A DNA stretch of 64,000 bases from Ailanthus altissimus (taxonomy: Eukaryota > Streptophyta > Magnoliopsida > Sapindales > Simaroubaceae), in the NCBI GenBank assembly GCA_946807835.1, contig OX327699.1, forward strand, positions 5,635,001-5,699,000. The letters run 5' to 3'. Below the pieces are notes generated by a model. The model ran no database searches, was not told the DNA's origin, and saw only the letters and a program-made list of their open reading frames with translations. The stretch's first letter is position 1. Each line of letters begins with the position of its first letter. Below are positions 10,995 to 22,208 of the stretch, one piece after another. A program made the translations under genes and the position numbers.

Positions 10995-13098
10995 TGAATG
11001 TACATATACTTGTATATTTATACAAGTATACATTTCCATTAAATTACTAATACCTATTTATATGGTATTATGTAATGTAATATTATAGACATTGTATGAT
11101 CTGAAGGAGTTCAGATCAGATTTAAATGAGTTTAGATAAGGGCTCATAGTTAGCCACATTGAGAGATATAAATGCTAAATGTTAGCACAGTTAAATGTTA
11201 GTTAGTTATAATACTCGGCCAAGATCCAAGAGTTGGAGCCTAATCTGTAATGGGACATAGACATGGAAATATACTAGTAACTACATAGTTGCAATCGGGT
11301 GCCAAGGAAATGTCAGTTATACAAGTATATTCTCAAATAATTATCCCTGATCTATTTCTGCCGATGCAGGTCTATTACTGTATACTTATATATAGATTAA
11401 CATATATCGTAGCTATAGGGTATAAATGATCGTTTCTAGTCGACTATGAGCTTGGAGCTCGTATTAACATATGGGTATCCAGTTAGGACTGGATATATGA
11501 AAAACTCACGAGGGCCTCGATAGACACCTTATGTAAGCCGTCAACGGAGGGTCCTCTCGAGTTGAGTAGTATACGTGGTCCTTTAACCTGAGTGCCATGG
11601 TAGGCTTATAAATGATTTACTATACTTTAGTTTCACGCATGTCACAAACCTTTCATGGTGTGACCGTTGGGTGTCGCTGGTTTTGATCCGATGCTTATAG
11701 AGTTATGTGTGTACAGATATGGGATCCGTCAGTTTGCATAGGGAGTTTGATATCCAGATGCTTTGAGAATGTATCTCAGAAAGTCTTGTGGCCATAAGCA
11801 TTAATCCCGAGAAAGAGTTTTCGCGTTAGGGTGGAACAATATGGAAAAGACGTTTGCATATATTGTTTTGTGAGATACAAGTCTGAAGATAGGACATGGA
11901 TGAGTACATGAAATTTGACGGTGATAATCTATATCCCTAGCACATCCAGGATATCATAATTGAAGGACTATACGTATATATTGTAACCTCAGCTTGCATG
12001 GTTCAACGCACTGATCTATATATCTGTCGTGTGCGTGAGATATTGCTCACGGACTTATGAAATAGTTTCATTTGATGAATTGGACGTGGAACTGGGTAGT
12101 TCCGCAATATGAAGTGTACTGGTTTTACACTAGGGCAGCGTGCCAGATTAAATTGTTTAATTCAGTAATATCCAACACTACCACAGAAAGACGTGCGTAT
12201 CTGTATTTAAGTGTTAAATATAACAATTAGTTAATAATTATTATTTACTAATTATATAATGACACATGGTGCATTATGAACCCTCAGTTGAGTTTACCCA
12301 AGTCTGGGATTTGGTGGGACCCATTAGGAGGTAGACTTAATAACTATTCATGAGAGGCAAAATAGTCATTTCACAATATGATTATTTAATTGTTAAATAA
12401 TCATAAATATCTCTTTATTATATATTATTATATTATTTAATATTAATTTTTTGGGTGCCAAATAGTTGGCACCCATTTGTATTATTTTATTATTATTAAT
12501 ATTATATAATATTTTATATTATTATTTTATTATATATATATATATATATTAAGAGATGTGTGTGTAAAAGAGTGGGTGTAGGTGTAGATAGAAATGAAAA
12601 ATGGAAAAGAGAAAGAAAAGAAAATGGAGCCAAGAAAGAGAGGAAGAAGAAGAAAAAAAAAAGGGAAAAAAAGAAAAATAAAATTATTTCATTTTTCTCT
12701 TTGGTTCAAAAAGAAGCAATTATGAATTGCTTCAATTTTCATTTCATTTCTTTTTAGAAAAAAGGAAGAATACACACCACCGACCATTTTATGGGTTTAA
12801 GAGTTAAACCCAGTGCTCACTATAGAGCTGCTGTTCTAGTTTGTCAAGCCTACCGTGTTGGTGACTTGAACTGCTGGTGAGTTGGTCTCCATGCAGACTC
12901 CGGGGATATACGTGTATAACTTTACACGTTCAGGTAATTTCTCAACCATTCTAATATATTAATATGATTAATATATTACTTATTCTATTTATTGTATGTT
13001 TTTAATGCTTTCGCAGCGTTTAAAATGTATATGATACGTATTTTAGGCAATAAACACAATTGCACATGTATACACCTACGTGTATTAGATCCCCAATA
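10995..13098 (+). mobile_element. Lone LTR of the ~2.1 kb family, copy 1
   Basis: It shares long blocks with 34003-36150 (plus) and with 42629-45453 and 55743-57922 (minus), such as GACATTGTATGATCTGAAGG, TGGTCCTTTAACCTGAGTGC and TACAGATATGGGATCC. It interrupts the gypsy 5' LTR. No internal domain is attached. Its ends are approximate: TGAATGTACA at the left, GATCCCCAATA at the right. I found no clear target duplication. Confidence 0.65.
12530..12549. repeat. (TA)n microsatellite
   Basis: A run of about ten alternating TA units inside the lone LTR, followed by a purine-rich tract at 12600-12670. Confidence 0.9.
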
Positions 13099-13620
13099 GG
13101 TAGCACCCTAGCCATCACACATTTCCTGAATTGACAATAATTAAGGATTTCAAGCTTAAATCAATCCCTATAAAAGGCCACTCGTCCTCAGCCTTTAGAG
13201 AACACATAAAACACTCAAGAGACACACAACATAAGTCTTAGAGAGAAATTGAAACATAATTGAAGTAGTTATAGAGAGAGAGAGATTCAAGGCGTTCTTT
13301 AGCATTAAGAGTTTTTTAAGTAGCGCAATCAAGAGCAATTCAATGTTTATACATGTATTAGATCCCCAATAGGTAGCACCCCAGCGATCACAAGTTTCCT
13401 GAATTGACAAGAATTAAGGATTTCAAGCTCAAATCAATCCCTATAAAAAGCCACTGGTCCTCAGCCTTTAGAGAACACACAAGACACTCAAGAGACACAT
13501 AATATAAGTCTTATAGAGAAATTGGAACATAATTGAAGTAGCTATAAAGAGAGATTCAAGGTGTTCATTGGCATTAAGAGTTTCTTAGGTAGCACAATCA
13601 AGAGCAATTCAATGTTTATA
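13081..13620. repeat. 273 bp tandem duplication in gypsy 5' LTR
   Basis: TGTATTAGATCCCCAATAGG occurs at 13081 and 13354, followed by about 250 bp of matching sequence ending CAATTCAATGTTTATA in both units. The first ~18 bp of each unit is the end of the inserted lone LTR, so the duplication happened after that insertion. Confidence 0.9.
13168..13177 (+). promoter_or_regulatory. Gypsy LTR TATA box
   Basis: CTATAAAAGG is kept in all copies of this LTR family in the window: here, at 16314-16323, and on the minus strand at 25623-25632. In the duplicated unit (13441-13450) it reads CTATAAAAAG. It is the likely core promoter of the family. Confidence 0.6.
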
Positions 13621-14416
13621 TCAGTTTGCTATTTATTGTATCACGTTTTTTTTTTTTTTTTGCCTTTGTTCTCTTGTAGCCCTAAACTAAATTTTCTTTC
13701 TAGGGTTAATACTTGAACTTAATATATGCACTTAATTGCCATATCTTTCTAATATTTAATAAAATAAGTTTTTTGTTAATTAAATTATTTGTTCTTAATG
13801 TTCATTATATCTGGCCAATATTGTGATTGTTTTGGTAATACTTTGATAACCTTGAAAGAGACATCATTGTATTTAGACTTAGGTAATTTGATGCATGATT
13901 ATAGAGTAACATAAGTTACATATACAAGTTGCAAATTAGGATATGAATATTCCTAATTATCATGTATGATCAATAAGACATGTTCTTAATGAATCTTAAT
14001 TTATTAAATACCATAAGAATATAAGTATATGGTAAATTAAGATATACTTGCATGACCTTGAGAGAGACTTGTGAATACAATAGTACCTTGATCAATAAAA
14101 AAGACTAAGAGAATTAAATATTAGAGGATTAATCATTAAAAAGCATATTAAGGGATAGTATTAATACTAGGTTTTCCCTATATTGTTATCTTCCAAATTT
14201 CTATTGTGTGATTGCTTTTATATTTTTCAACTTTATTCTTAAGATTTTGACTTTTCTGAATAATTACACTAGAAAGATATAATTTTATTATTTGGTAGAA
14301 AAGAAGAAATTATCATTGTGGGTTTGACATCCGACTTTTTTGTCCATTTATTACTTGATTACGATTGTGTATACTTGCACTCAAATATAAGATATAGAAA
14401 TATCGCATCAAGTTTT

Positions 14417-14434
14417 TAGTGCTATTGTCAGGGA
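14417..14434 (+). promoter_or_regulatory. Gypsy primer-binding site, decayed
   Basis: TAGTGCTATTGTCAGGGA lies 6 bp after the 5' LTR. It resembles the tRNA-Asp-type site TGGCGCCGTTGCCGGGGA typical of Athila-like elements, with six differences that are all C-to-T or G-to-A. Confidence 0.65.
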
Positions 14435-14539
14435 TAATCATCTACTTTTTTCGTCAATATTAATACCAATTTTTCTAGTTTTTACTTCAATTTTTTTTTT
14501 ATTTTTACTTTAATTATTATTTTCTTTCTTTAAAAGTAC

Positions 14540-15084
14540 ATGCAAAGATCGAAAAATGAAGACTTGATTGCCTTTAACTCAAAAATTGAAAGAACTTTGA
14601 GAAGAAGTAGAAGAGAGCAAAATCAAGTCGACACTATGAAAGATCAAATGCCAAATGCACCAAACATAGAAGCAAGACCGCTAAGGGAATATGCTATTCC
14701 CTTAGTCAATGGAATTCATTCAAGCATTCAAGACCAACTATTCAAGTTAATAACTTCGAGATCAAGCAAAACATGATTCAAATGCTCAAGGATTTGGTGC
14801 AATTTAGTAGACTACCCAATGATGATCCAAATATGCACATCATCAACTTATTGAAAATATGTGACACATTCGAGTATAATGGAGTATTTGACAATGCAAT
14901 CCGACTCCAATTATTTCACTTTTTCCTTGAGAGACAAAGCAAGGAGCTGGCTACTATCACTTTCATCTGGATCTATGGCTACATGAAAAAATCTTGCACA
15001 AATTACCTATTTTTCTATTTAATTACATTACAAGCCCAAGACTTAAAAGTTCATTTATCCAGAAATATACCCATCATACCATAA
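14540..15084 (+). pseudogene. Athila-type gag fragment
   Basis: Two overlapping open stretches in different frames (14540-14776 and 14773-15084) together give the N-terminal part of a gypsy gag (retrotrans_gag, PF03732). Recognisable pieces are RPLREYAIP, then IHSSIQDQLFKL, MIQMLKDLVQFSRLPNDDPN, LLKICDTFEYNGV and AIRLQLFHFFLERQSKEL. A frameshift near 14770 separates them, and the protein stops before the rest of the capsid domain and any zinc knuckle. It cannot make a working gag. After 15084 the internal region has no further coding signal. Confidence 0.8.
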
Positions 15085-15865
15085 ACATTAAGTTTACTTA
15101 GAAATACTATTAAACAAAAAAGAGGTTATGGTTGTAATGGATGTTATAAGAAAAATAAGTTTTGGTATTATTTTTCAATCTAAGTTTAGGGATATCTGAA
15201 AAAAAAGAAATAAAAACCCCCAGCTTAAGAAGAAAAAGAAGAAATTCTTTGGAAAAAGTGATTGAAGAAAAAAAAGGAAAAGCAATAAGTTTAAAGGAAG
15301 AGATAATACAAGAAAAAAAAAGATTAAGAGGTTTTTAGATAAGTCTAAGTGATCACCGTGTGATTTAAACTTCAATTTATTTATTCTTTTATCCCACCTT
15401 GACCCTAACCTTACGTTACAAGTCAAGTAAAGTCTTAAATATATCTCCAGACATATGGTTTCCTACGTTAGTGGAGAGTGATAGTAAAGACAAGCTTATA
15501 AAAGTGTCATTATACAAATCAAGTGTCAAGACATCATCTTTCATGTACAAACTAAAGTATAAAGTAAATTAAGGTATGATTTTAGCTATTGCTTACTGCT
15601 TACACACACAAAGATGCATGGTGCTTATCTTTGAGAAAGAATAAATGACTAAATCAAGATAATTAGAATTGTTAATAGTTATTTATCAACTTGGAATTTG
15701 TGCCATATAATAGCTTTTGACACAATAATTTTGATCATCTTACTAACTTAGCATGTTTTATTTTTTTTTCTTTGTTTGTTATTTGAGTCAAGTTTAACCC
15801 TTGTTTCTCTCTTGAGTTTTATTTTATTGCTTAAGGACAAGCAAGTGTTTAAGTTTAGGAGAATT
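15085..15865. other. Gypsy internal remainder, non-coding
   Basis: This A- and T-rich stretch lies between the gag fragment and the 3' LTR. It has a purine-rich run at 15195-15330. I find no pol domain. It ends in the weak polypurine tract before 15866. Confidence 0.5.
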
Positions 15866-17272
15866 TGATAAGGGCATATTTGTCATATATTTTTTTATGT
15901 TTTTATCTTAATATTTTATTATTTTATGAGATTAAAAGGCTATTTATGTACAATATTATTTATTTATAGGGTTTGGACAAAAAAAAGATGCAAAATTAGA
16001 GAAGGAACGCAAAACAACAAAACTCAAGGACTAAAATGCAAGATATTCAAAATATGCACCTTCACCCTAGTGCAACAAAAGCTTTTGCCTTAGCGTTAGG
16101 ACCTTCAAAAAAATAAGAAAATTAGAAAAATGACATGTTTAATCACAATTTTTCTCTCTAATGCTAACCAGCCACCGAGCTAGCACTATGTCTTCATCAC
16201 TCCAGCGATACAAACTTTTAAACGTAGTGCTTCAGCGATAGCATGGTAACGCCCTAACAATCATGTGTTTCTTGAACAAACAAAAATTAGGGATTTTAAG
16301 CTCAAATCAATCCCTATAAAAGGTCACTCGTCCCCAGCCTTTAGAGAACACACAAGACACTCAATAGGCATACAACACAAGTCTTAGAAAACAATTAGAG
16401 CATAATTGAAGCAGCTATAGAGAGAGATTCAAGGTATTCTTTGGCATCAAGTGTTTCTTAGGCAGCATAATCAAGAGCAATTTAACGTCTATATCAGTTT
16501 GTTATTGATTGTATCACGCTTTTCATATTATTTTTTCCACTGTTCTCTTGCAACCATAAACTAAATTTTCTTTGTAGGGTTAATACTTGAACTCAATATG
16601 TGTGCTTAATTGTCATATCTTGCTAATATTTAATAAACTTAGTTATTTGTTATTCAAATTATTTATTCTTAATGTTCATTATATCTGGCCAATATTTTAA
16701 TTATTTTGGTAATACATTGATAAACTAAAAAAAGGTATCATTGTATTTGGACCTAGGTAATTTGATGCATGATAGTAAAGTATCATAAGTTATATATACA
16801 AGTTTTAAATTAGGATATGAATAAACTTAATTGGCATGTATGATCAATAAGATTTGTTCTTAATGAATCTTAATCTATTAAATACCATAGGAATATAGGT
16901 ATTTGGTAAGACTTGCATGACCTTGGGAGAGGCTTGTGAATACAATTATGTCTTGATCAATAATAAAGATTAAGGGAATTAAATATAAAAGATTAATCAT
17001 TAAAAAATATATTAAAGGATATTATTAGTCCTACATTTTCTCTATATGGCCATCTTCTAAATTTCTATTGTATCATTGCTTTTATATTTTTCAACTTTAT
17101 TTTTAAGATTTTGACTTTTTTGAATAATTACTAGAAAGATATAATTTTAATATTTGGTAGAAAAGAAGAAATTATCCCTGTGAGTTCGACATCTGACTTT
17201 TTTGTTCTGTTATTACTTGATTATGATAGTGTATACTTGCAATCAAATATAAGATATAGAAACATTGCATCA
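15866..17272 (+). repeat. Gypsy 3' LTR
   Basis: About 1.4 kb, with TG...CA ends, and a continuous match to the outer parts of the 5' LTR. The same LTR family occurs on the minus strand at 24633-26059. The sequence before it (AGTTTAGGAGAATT) is a weak polypurine tract. Confidence 0.85.
16314..16323 (+). promoter_or_regulatory. Gypsy 3' LTR TATA box
   Basis: CTATAAAAGG at the position equivalent to 13168-13177 of the 5' LTR, about 40 bp upstream of the conserved CACTCAA-type stretch that may be near the transcript start. Confidence 0.55.
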
Positions 17273-18355
17273 GTTACATACTTTTAACTAGAATAATAAT
17301 GAAGCCGATAAAAGCCTAATGCACATACAGATTTAATACCTAGACTGCTGTAAGAGATCATAAATCCTAGTCAATTTCCTAGAAGATGCAAGATGTAGTT
17401 CTATGCAATTAAGCCATCTTTTAAAATCTTTAGAGGGTTTGGGCCAAGACTTAATCGCCCTAAAGGTTGACCGTATAAATATATCAGAGGGTTGACTAAA
17501 CCTCAAGGGGTCGGCTTTGTGAGTAGGAAAAAAACTTTAAATATCTGAGGATGATTCCAGTGTTAAACCTAAGATGTATTGAGAAGAATCAGCCAAATAG
17601 AAGAGTACCTTGGAATCGACCTTGTTGGCTTCAAGAATGTCTTTGGCTGCAACACTCATGGATAAAGGAGTGTCAAATGCCTCTGTCGACTTTGATTTCT
17701 TTGATCTGGACCCTATTGAATAGACAAAACAAGGTGAAGCTAGAAACAAAAGTATAAGACAGATCAAAATATATTCAAACAAGAGAATAGAAAGCAAAGG
17801 TAAAAATTAAAGATCAAAATATTAAAAATAAAAGAAATTTCCTAATAACCTATTTGAAGATGGTTGAAGAACAAAAGAACACTTTCAAGAATGCCTTGAC
17901 AAGTTGAGACCAAATGATTCTTTTACTTTAGAGAGAAAATAAAATGATCAGTAATCATTAGGTTTTTATAGAGATGTTTTGGGTAGGGAAAGTAATTTAA
18001 AAAAATAGGACATCATTTAATGTAGAGAATGAAAAGACAAGGCTTTGGAAAAAAAAAACTCATTAAAGTAAATCGGCCAGTCAGTACGAGAGGTCAGGTA
18101 AATTGAGAATTATCTAATAAATTGACTTTGATATATATAAAAATAATTGGTCCAGTTGTCTTCAATGTTTGTTGAAGACAGTTGTTCTAAATTGACAGAC
18201 AGAAATCAACTTAGCATATGCATTTTTAATGAGAATCCTAAAAGCTAGTCAGCTTCATTTTTATTGAAGGTCGATCACTAGTCAATTGTAAGCCTTAGCA
18301 AATGAATTTGATTCGCTTGTAAGAGACATTATTAACGCCGGCCCAAAATTATAAA
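17273..18355 (-). other. Degenerate block, continuation of 8264-10554
   Basis: The only notable open stretch is on the minus strand at 17537-17797, with a Ser/Lys-rich piece (SRSKKSKSTEAF). I do not recognise a family. Style and repeated 'gtcgac'-like words resemble the block left of the gypsy element, so both may be halves of one old element. Confidence 0.25.
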
Positions 18356-18800
18356 TGTTAGTTTAGGCCTAGATTGGGTATAATTAAGCTTGTTTGAATA
18401 TGTGTAGAATAAGAAGTTTAATTTGTATTATATTAAGATTCTCTTTTCTTATAAGACTATGATTTAGTAGGGTTTTGTAAGCTATATAAAGACATAGTAA
18501 GTATTTGTAAAACATTCTTGCATTCAATACAAAAACCAATTCTTTTTCAATTTAGTTTCAAATTTCGTTTTTGCTTTCAAGCCCAGATTTCATCCTTATT
18601 TGTTGATACTTATAGCCCAAGTTTTGCAACCTTGCTTGTTGTCATAGCCTTAACATTGAATTTTTTCTTCTTGTCCGTAAAGTAATCCAAATGTATAGTT
18701 TGCCTGCTATTTTATTTCTTTACAACCTAGATTTACCCTAAATCTTGCTTGTTGTATGTTGAATTAGGTTTTGCTTAATTTAACAAACCTTAACCTTAAT
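18356..18800 (+). repeat. Possible lone LTR-like segment
   Basis: The stretch begins TGTTAGTTTAGGCC and has a TATA-like GCTATATAAAGACA (near 18480) and a polyadenylation-like ATTCAATACAAAAACC (near 18524), the layout of an LTR U3-R region. I found no partner copy in the window, and the right boundary is unclear. Confidence 0.3.
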
Positions 18801-19400
18801 TCTTTATGAATTTGAGGTAATTTTAGTTCTAATAGGACACTAGACATACATGACTTATTAATTAATTTTACATGTGAATAGTTAAATATATATTTTATAT
18901 CCCAACTGACGTATTATCGATTAATGACCATCATTTGCTAGGTAGTTACGCAACACTAATTAATAATGAACATATTTAATTGCTACATCAATTAAAATAT
19001 AAAGTTTGTATCTTAACTATATAAACATTATATTATTTTTAATTTTATTAGAGTTACTTTGGTATTGGAGTGAGCTTTATCTTTTTTTTTTTTTAAAAAA
19101 AAAGATAATTTAAAAAAACATTCTTTACAATTTTGCGAAATAAGCTCATTAATTTGTTAAGTTAAACTCATAAATGAAGAAAATTTTGGTGGTGTAACCA
19201 AGAAATTTTGACTCATAAAACGTTTATCTACGGCCATAAAAGACTTCGATCCATTATCCACTACAAAAGGAAAGAAATACCTCTTTTTATCAACCATGAA
19301 CTTTTATCTAATAAGTTAAACGATGAATTAAATAAGAGGAGTATCACATTTATTTTAAATGATATTTTAATTTTGTTTTACTTATTGATATTACATTTAT
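18801..19400. other. Intergenic, AT-rich
   Basis: I see no gene or clear element here, only an imperfect A/T run near 19080-19105 and a short open stretch at 19208-19426 without recognisable features. Confidence 0.4.
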
Positions 19401-19416
19401 CAATTAAATATCAAAT

Positions 19417-19647
19417 TATTTTTTGAACAGTGATATTTACATTAGGGAGATCCGAAACACTACATTAATTTCATACTAAAGCACGCTCGGGGATACACTC
19501 TAGCGAGGAAGGAATAAACTCTACAGGGGAAAGGGGATAACACCTACAACAAGAGAGGAGAAATTCCACTACCTGACATTGTTAGGTTTCGAACCCCCGA
19601 CCAATTGGTCGGAGAGGTGTGCACTAGGGGAGTGCTAGCCAAAAGCG
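19417..19647 (-). mobile_element. tRNA-derived SINE
   Basis: On the minus strand it starts GCTTTTGGCTAGCACTCC (degenerate Pol III A box) and has GGTTCGAAACC (B box; plus coordinates 19585-19595) about 45 bp downstream, then an unrelated body, and ends in a short A-rich tail (TTCAAAAAATAAT). It is flanked by CAATTAAATATCAAAT (19401-19416) and CAATTAAATGATAAAT (19648-19663), a 16 bp direct repeat with two mismatches, as made by LINE-driven insertion. The length of 231 bp fits plant SINEs. It does not fold like a tRNA beyond the promoter part. Confidence 0.8.
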
Positions 19648-19663
19648 CAATTAAATGATAAAT

Positions 19664-21160
19664 TTTTAAAATTATTAATTATATTATTACATCATCTAAT
19701 TAATAATAAAGATGAAAAATTTATGAAAGATTAGTGAATTGAATTGATTGAAAATTTTGAAATATACCTTCAATGAATCGATTCTTACATTTACTTATGC
19801 AAATTCGATGCAATAAATAGTGTCATTATATTTATAAATAAAATAAAAATTACTATTATTTCATTTGATCCACAACTTCAAAGTTAAAAAAAAAAAAGCA
19901 TTAACTACTCAATTTTCAAAGGACAATTGGTTGTTGGTTACTAATTATCATTGACATTTTTTGTAAAAACCTTTGTTATATATATTATTTTACTTTTGTT
20001 AAATTCAATTTTTTTTTAAACATTGTCATAATTCAAGTTATTTTTCAAACCTTTTAATGATTTTAGTGGGCCGATAGATTATTAGGTCTCACCCTCTGAG
20101 CCTGATACAATTTATAACATAAATTGCGCGATTCAAGTCAATATACATAGCTAAAAAAGTTTTCGGCTTGGGTGACCTCTCATTTAATACCTTAAAAAAG
20201 AATGTAAAATTTTGATCGTATTAGATTAGATTTACATTTTTTTTTCTGTCAGATTAGATTTTACATTTTAATGAATTGGATTTAATTTGAAAATCAGTGA
20301 TTTATTTAATTAAAAATAAATTGAATAAATTATAAATTAAATCTACCTGCATCATTGTGTTGTCTGCTAGTTTCAATTTGATGAATACCAAAAAGAAAAA
20401 GTGAAATACCATTTAAAAAATATAGTATTTTCACATAGAAATAAGCATGCCTGCATCATTTTGTCAGTCAAGCAATTTTAAATTAGTTTTTGTTGTGAGA
20501 TGACAGTGGTTTCTACCTATCCCACATCGATGAAGTTATTTTCACATAGAAATAAGCCTGCTGGCCGCCAGATTTTTGTTCCTCTGATGATCTTTGTTAT
20601 TTCACGGATACCAAGATATTGTGGCCATTTGTTTGGTTTGATTATTAAGATATGTGATTAGGCAAATTTTGTTGATACTTGCCGAATGTCTGCCGGCCGT
20701 TGTCGCTTTTTTTTTTTTTTGTAATCTCGAGCCTCTCAACTGCCATCGGTAATGTCGCCCTTTGGGTGGTTATTATTGAGGTTTAATAATGGGGTTTTTA
20801 TTTAGTTTTTATGTTTAAAACAAATCTTAATAATTTTTCTCTTAAACTTATTTAAGAGATGTGGATGTTTTCTCTTGACGAGGTCGGTTATTTTTTTTTT
20901 TCGAAAAGATCTGTTATTTTCTTTTTTTCGAAAAGGTTGATTAGTTCTTGTGTCGTATTCCTATTGCATGAATATCCTTACCTTATATAGGTATGATTAA
21001 TACTTTTCTTTGTGAAAGTTTTGATTCAGAAAAAGTCTCAATATGTACTCATTCCTCTATATCCTAGTAATCCTTTGATTGTAGTATCAAAGATTCTTTA
21101 ATGTATTTGCTTGATTATTATTAATGATATATATATCATTTAACTTTAAAAAAAAAAGTT
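19664..21160. other. Intergenic, AT-rich with short repeats
   Basis: I see no gene. TTTTCACATAGAAATAAGC occurs twice (about 20429 and 20539), and two T-runs followed by TCGAAAAG lie at 20889-20935. ATCCCACATCG at 20519-20529 matches the plant snRNA upstream element, but no snRNA follows. A TATA-like TCTATATAAATATGG lies just to the right, near 21181. Confidence 0.4.
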
Positions 21161-21680
21161 ATACTCGTGCCTTTTGAAGTTCTATATAAATATGGCCATT
21201 GGCCTTGAAATGGAAGATATACATAATAGTGTGTGACAGTTATTTATTTATTATGGTATCTTCATTCTATATTTTTTATTGTCATATATTTTGTTTATAT
21301 TATTATATATTTATAACATGTTATTAATACGATTTTTAAATAAGTTCACTTCTTAATTTTTTATTAAGTTTTTGACTTATTTTATTTTATATATTTTTAT
21401 TTTTATATATTTTATTTATATTATTATATAATATAATCCTTATGAATATGTACTGTGATTGCCATTTATTTAGATCTTCTACATCACAAAATATATGGAT
21501 AATGTTATACATTAATTATCTCATATTTATATTATGTCTATTCTTTTAAATTTGAATATTTTATATGCAACTTGAAGATTGCATAATAAATCAATAAATT
21601 AGGATATTGAAATTCTAATAATTAATTTCATTTTTAGAACCTGAAGTTCTATATTATAAATTATAAATTTATTACTTATT

Positions 21681-21940
21681 CATATAGAAGACTACACCTT
21701 CTCATTGTTATACGGAAGACTGTGTCTTCTCATTATTATCTTATGAAAGGTCATGTCTCTTTATTATTATCAATTTATAGAAGGCCATGCCGCCTCATTA
21801 TTATTAATCTATGGAAGCCATGCTTCCTCATTATTATCAATGGAAGGCTATGCATTCTCAATATTACTAATACCTAAAAGGTCTTACCTCTTAATTATGA
21901 TTATTTTATGTATATAGAAGGTTATGTCTCCTAAATATTA
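21681..21940. repeat. Degenerate ~35 bp minisatellite
   Basis: About seven head-to-tail units of the type TATGGAAGGCCATGC followed by CTCATTATTATCAAT. The units differ in length and by many substitutions. It lies upstream of the copia E coding fragment and might belong to that element's leader or LTR. Confidence 0.75.
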
Positions 21941-22208
21941 CTTTTGATAATTATGTTTTGCATTATGAATTTGTTGAATAATATTTTCATTATAATAATT
22001 TAATTCCCTTCTTAATATTTTAAGCCCCTGAAAATGTCTTTTATATATTTATAAGTTCCTGCACTTAATGCTTCTGAAAAATTACTTATCATAAGTACTA
22101 GATGCTGAAATATACTTCCAAACCAATAGTTTGGAAAAAATGATTGAAAAAAATGGCATATTCCTATAGAACAATTCAAGAACTATGATTTTCTGGTGTT
22201 ATCACTTA

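Larger units (their letters stand above)
10555..14410 (+). repeat. Gypsy 5' LTR, interrupted
   Basis: It aligns with the 3' LTR (15866-17272) at both ends: 10555-10990 and about 13100-14410. The middle holds a foreign LTR (about 10995-13098). The right part carries a 273 bp tandem duplication. It begins TGATAAGGGC and ends CGCATCA. Confidence 0.8.
10555..17272 (+). mobile_element. Athila-like Ty3/gypsy deletion derivative
   Basis: Long LTRs starting TGATAAGGGCAT and ending GCATCA flank a short internal region (14411-15865). That region has a decayed primer-binding site, an Athila-type gag fragment and a weak polypurine tract, but no protease, RT, RNase H or integrase. It therefore resembles a LARD-like or internally deleted element. 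The flanking pentamers are GTAAA (10550-10554) and GTTAC (17273-17277), only 3 of 5 alike, so the target duplication is uncertain. The 5' LTR is interrupted by another LTR and a tandem duplication. Confidence 0.8.

Noticed and set aside
12560..12757. Lys/Glu-rich open reading frame
   Set aside because: It is a purine-rich low-complexity tract inside a lone LTR; the composition explains the lack of stops.
20519..20529. ATCCCACATCG, identical to the plant snRNA upstream sequence element
   Set aside because: No snRNA, U3 or 7SL-like sequence and no properly spaced TATA box follows; the motif also occurs by chance and in plant repeats.
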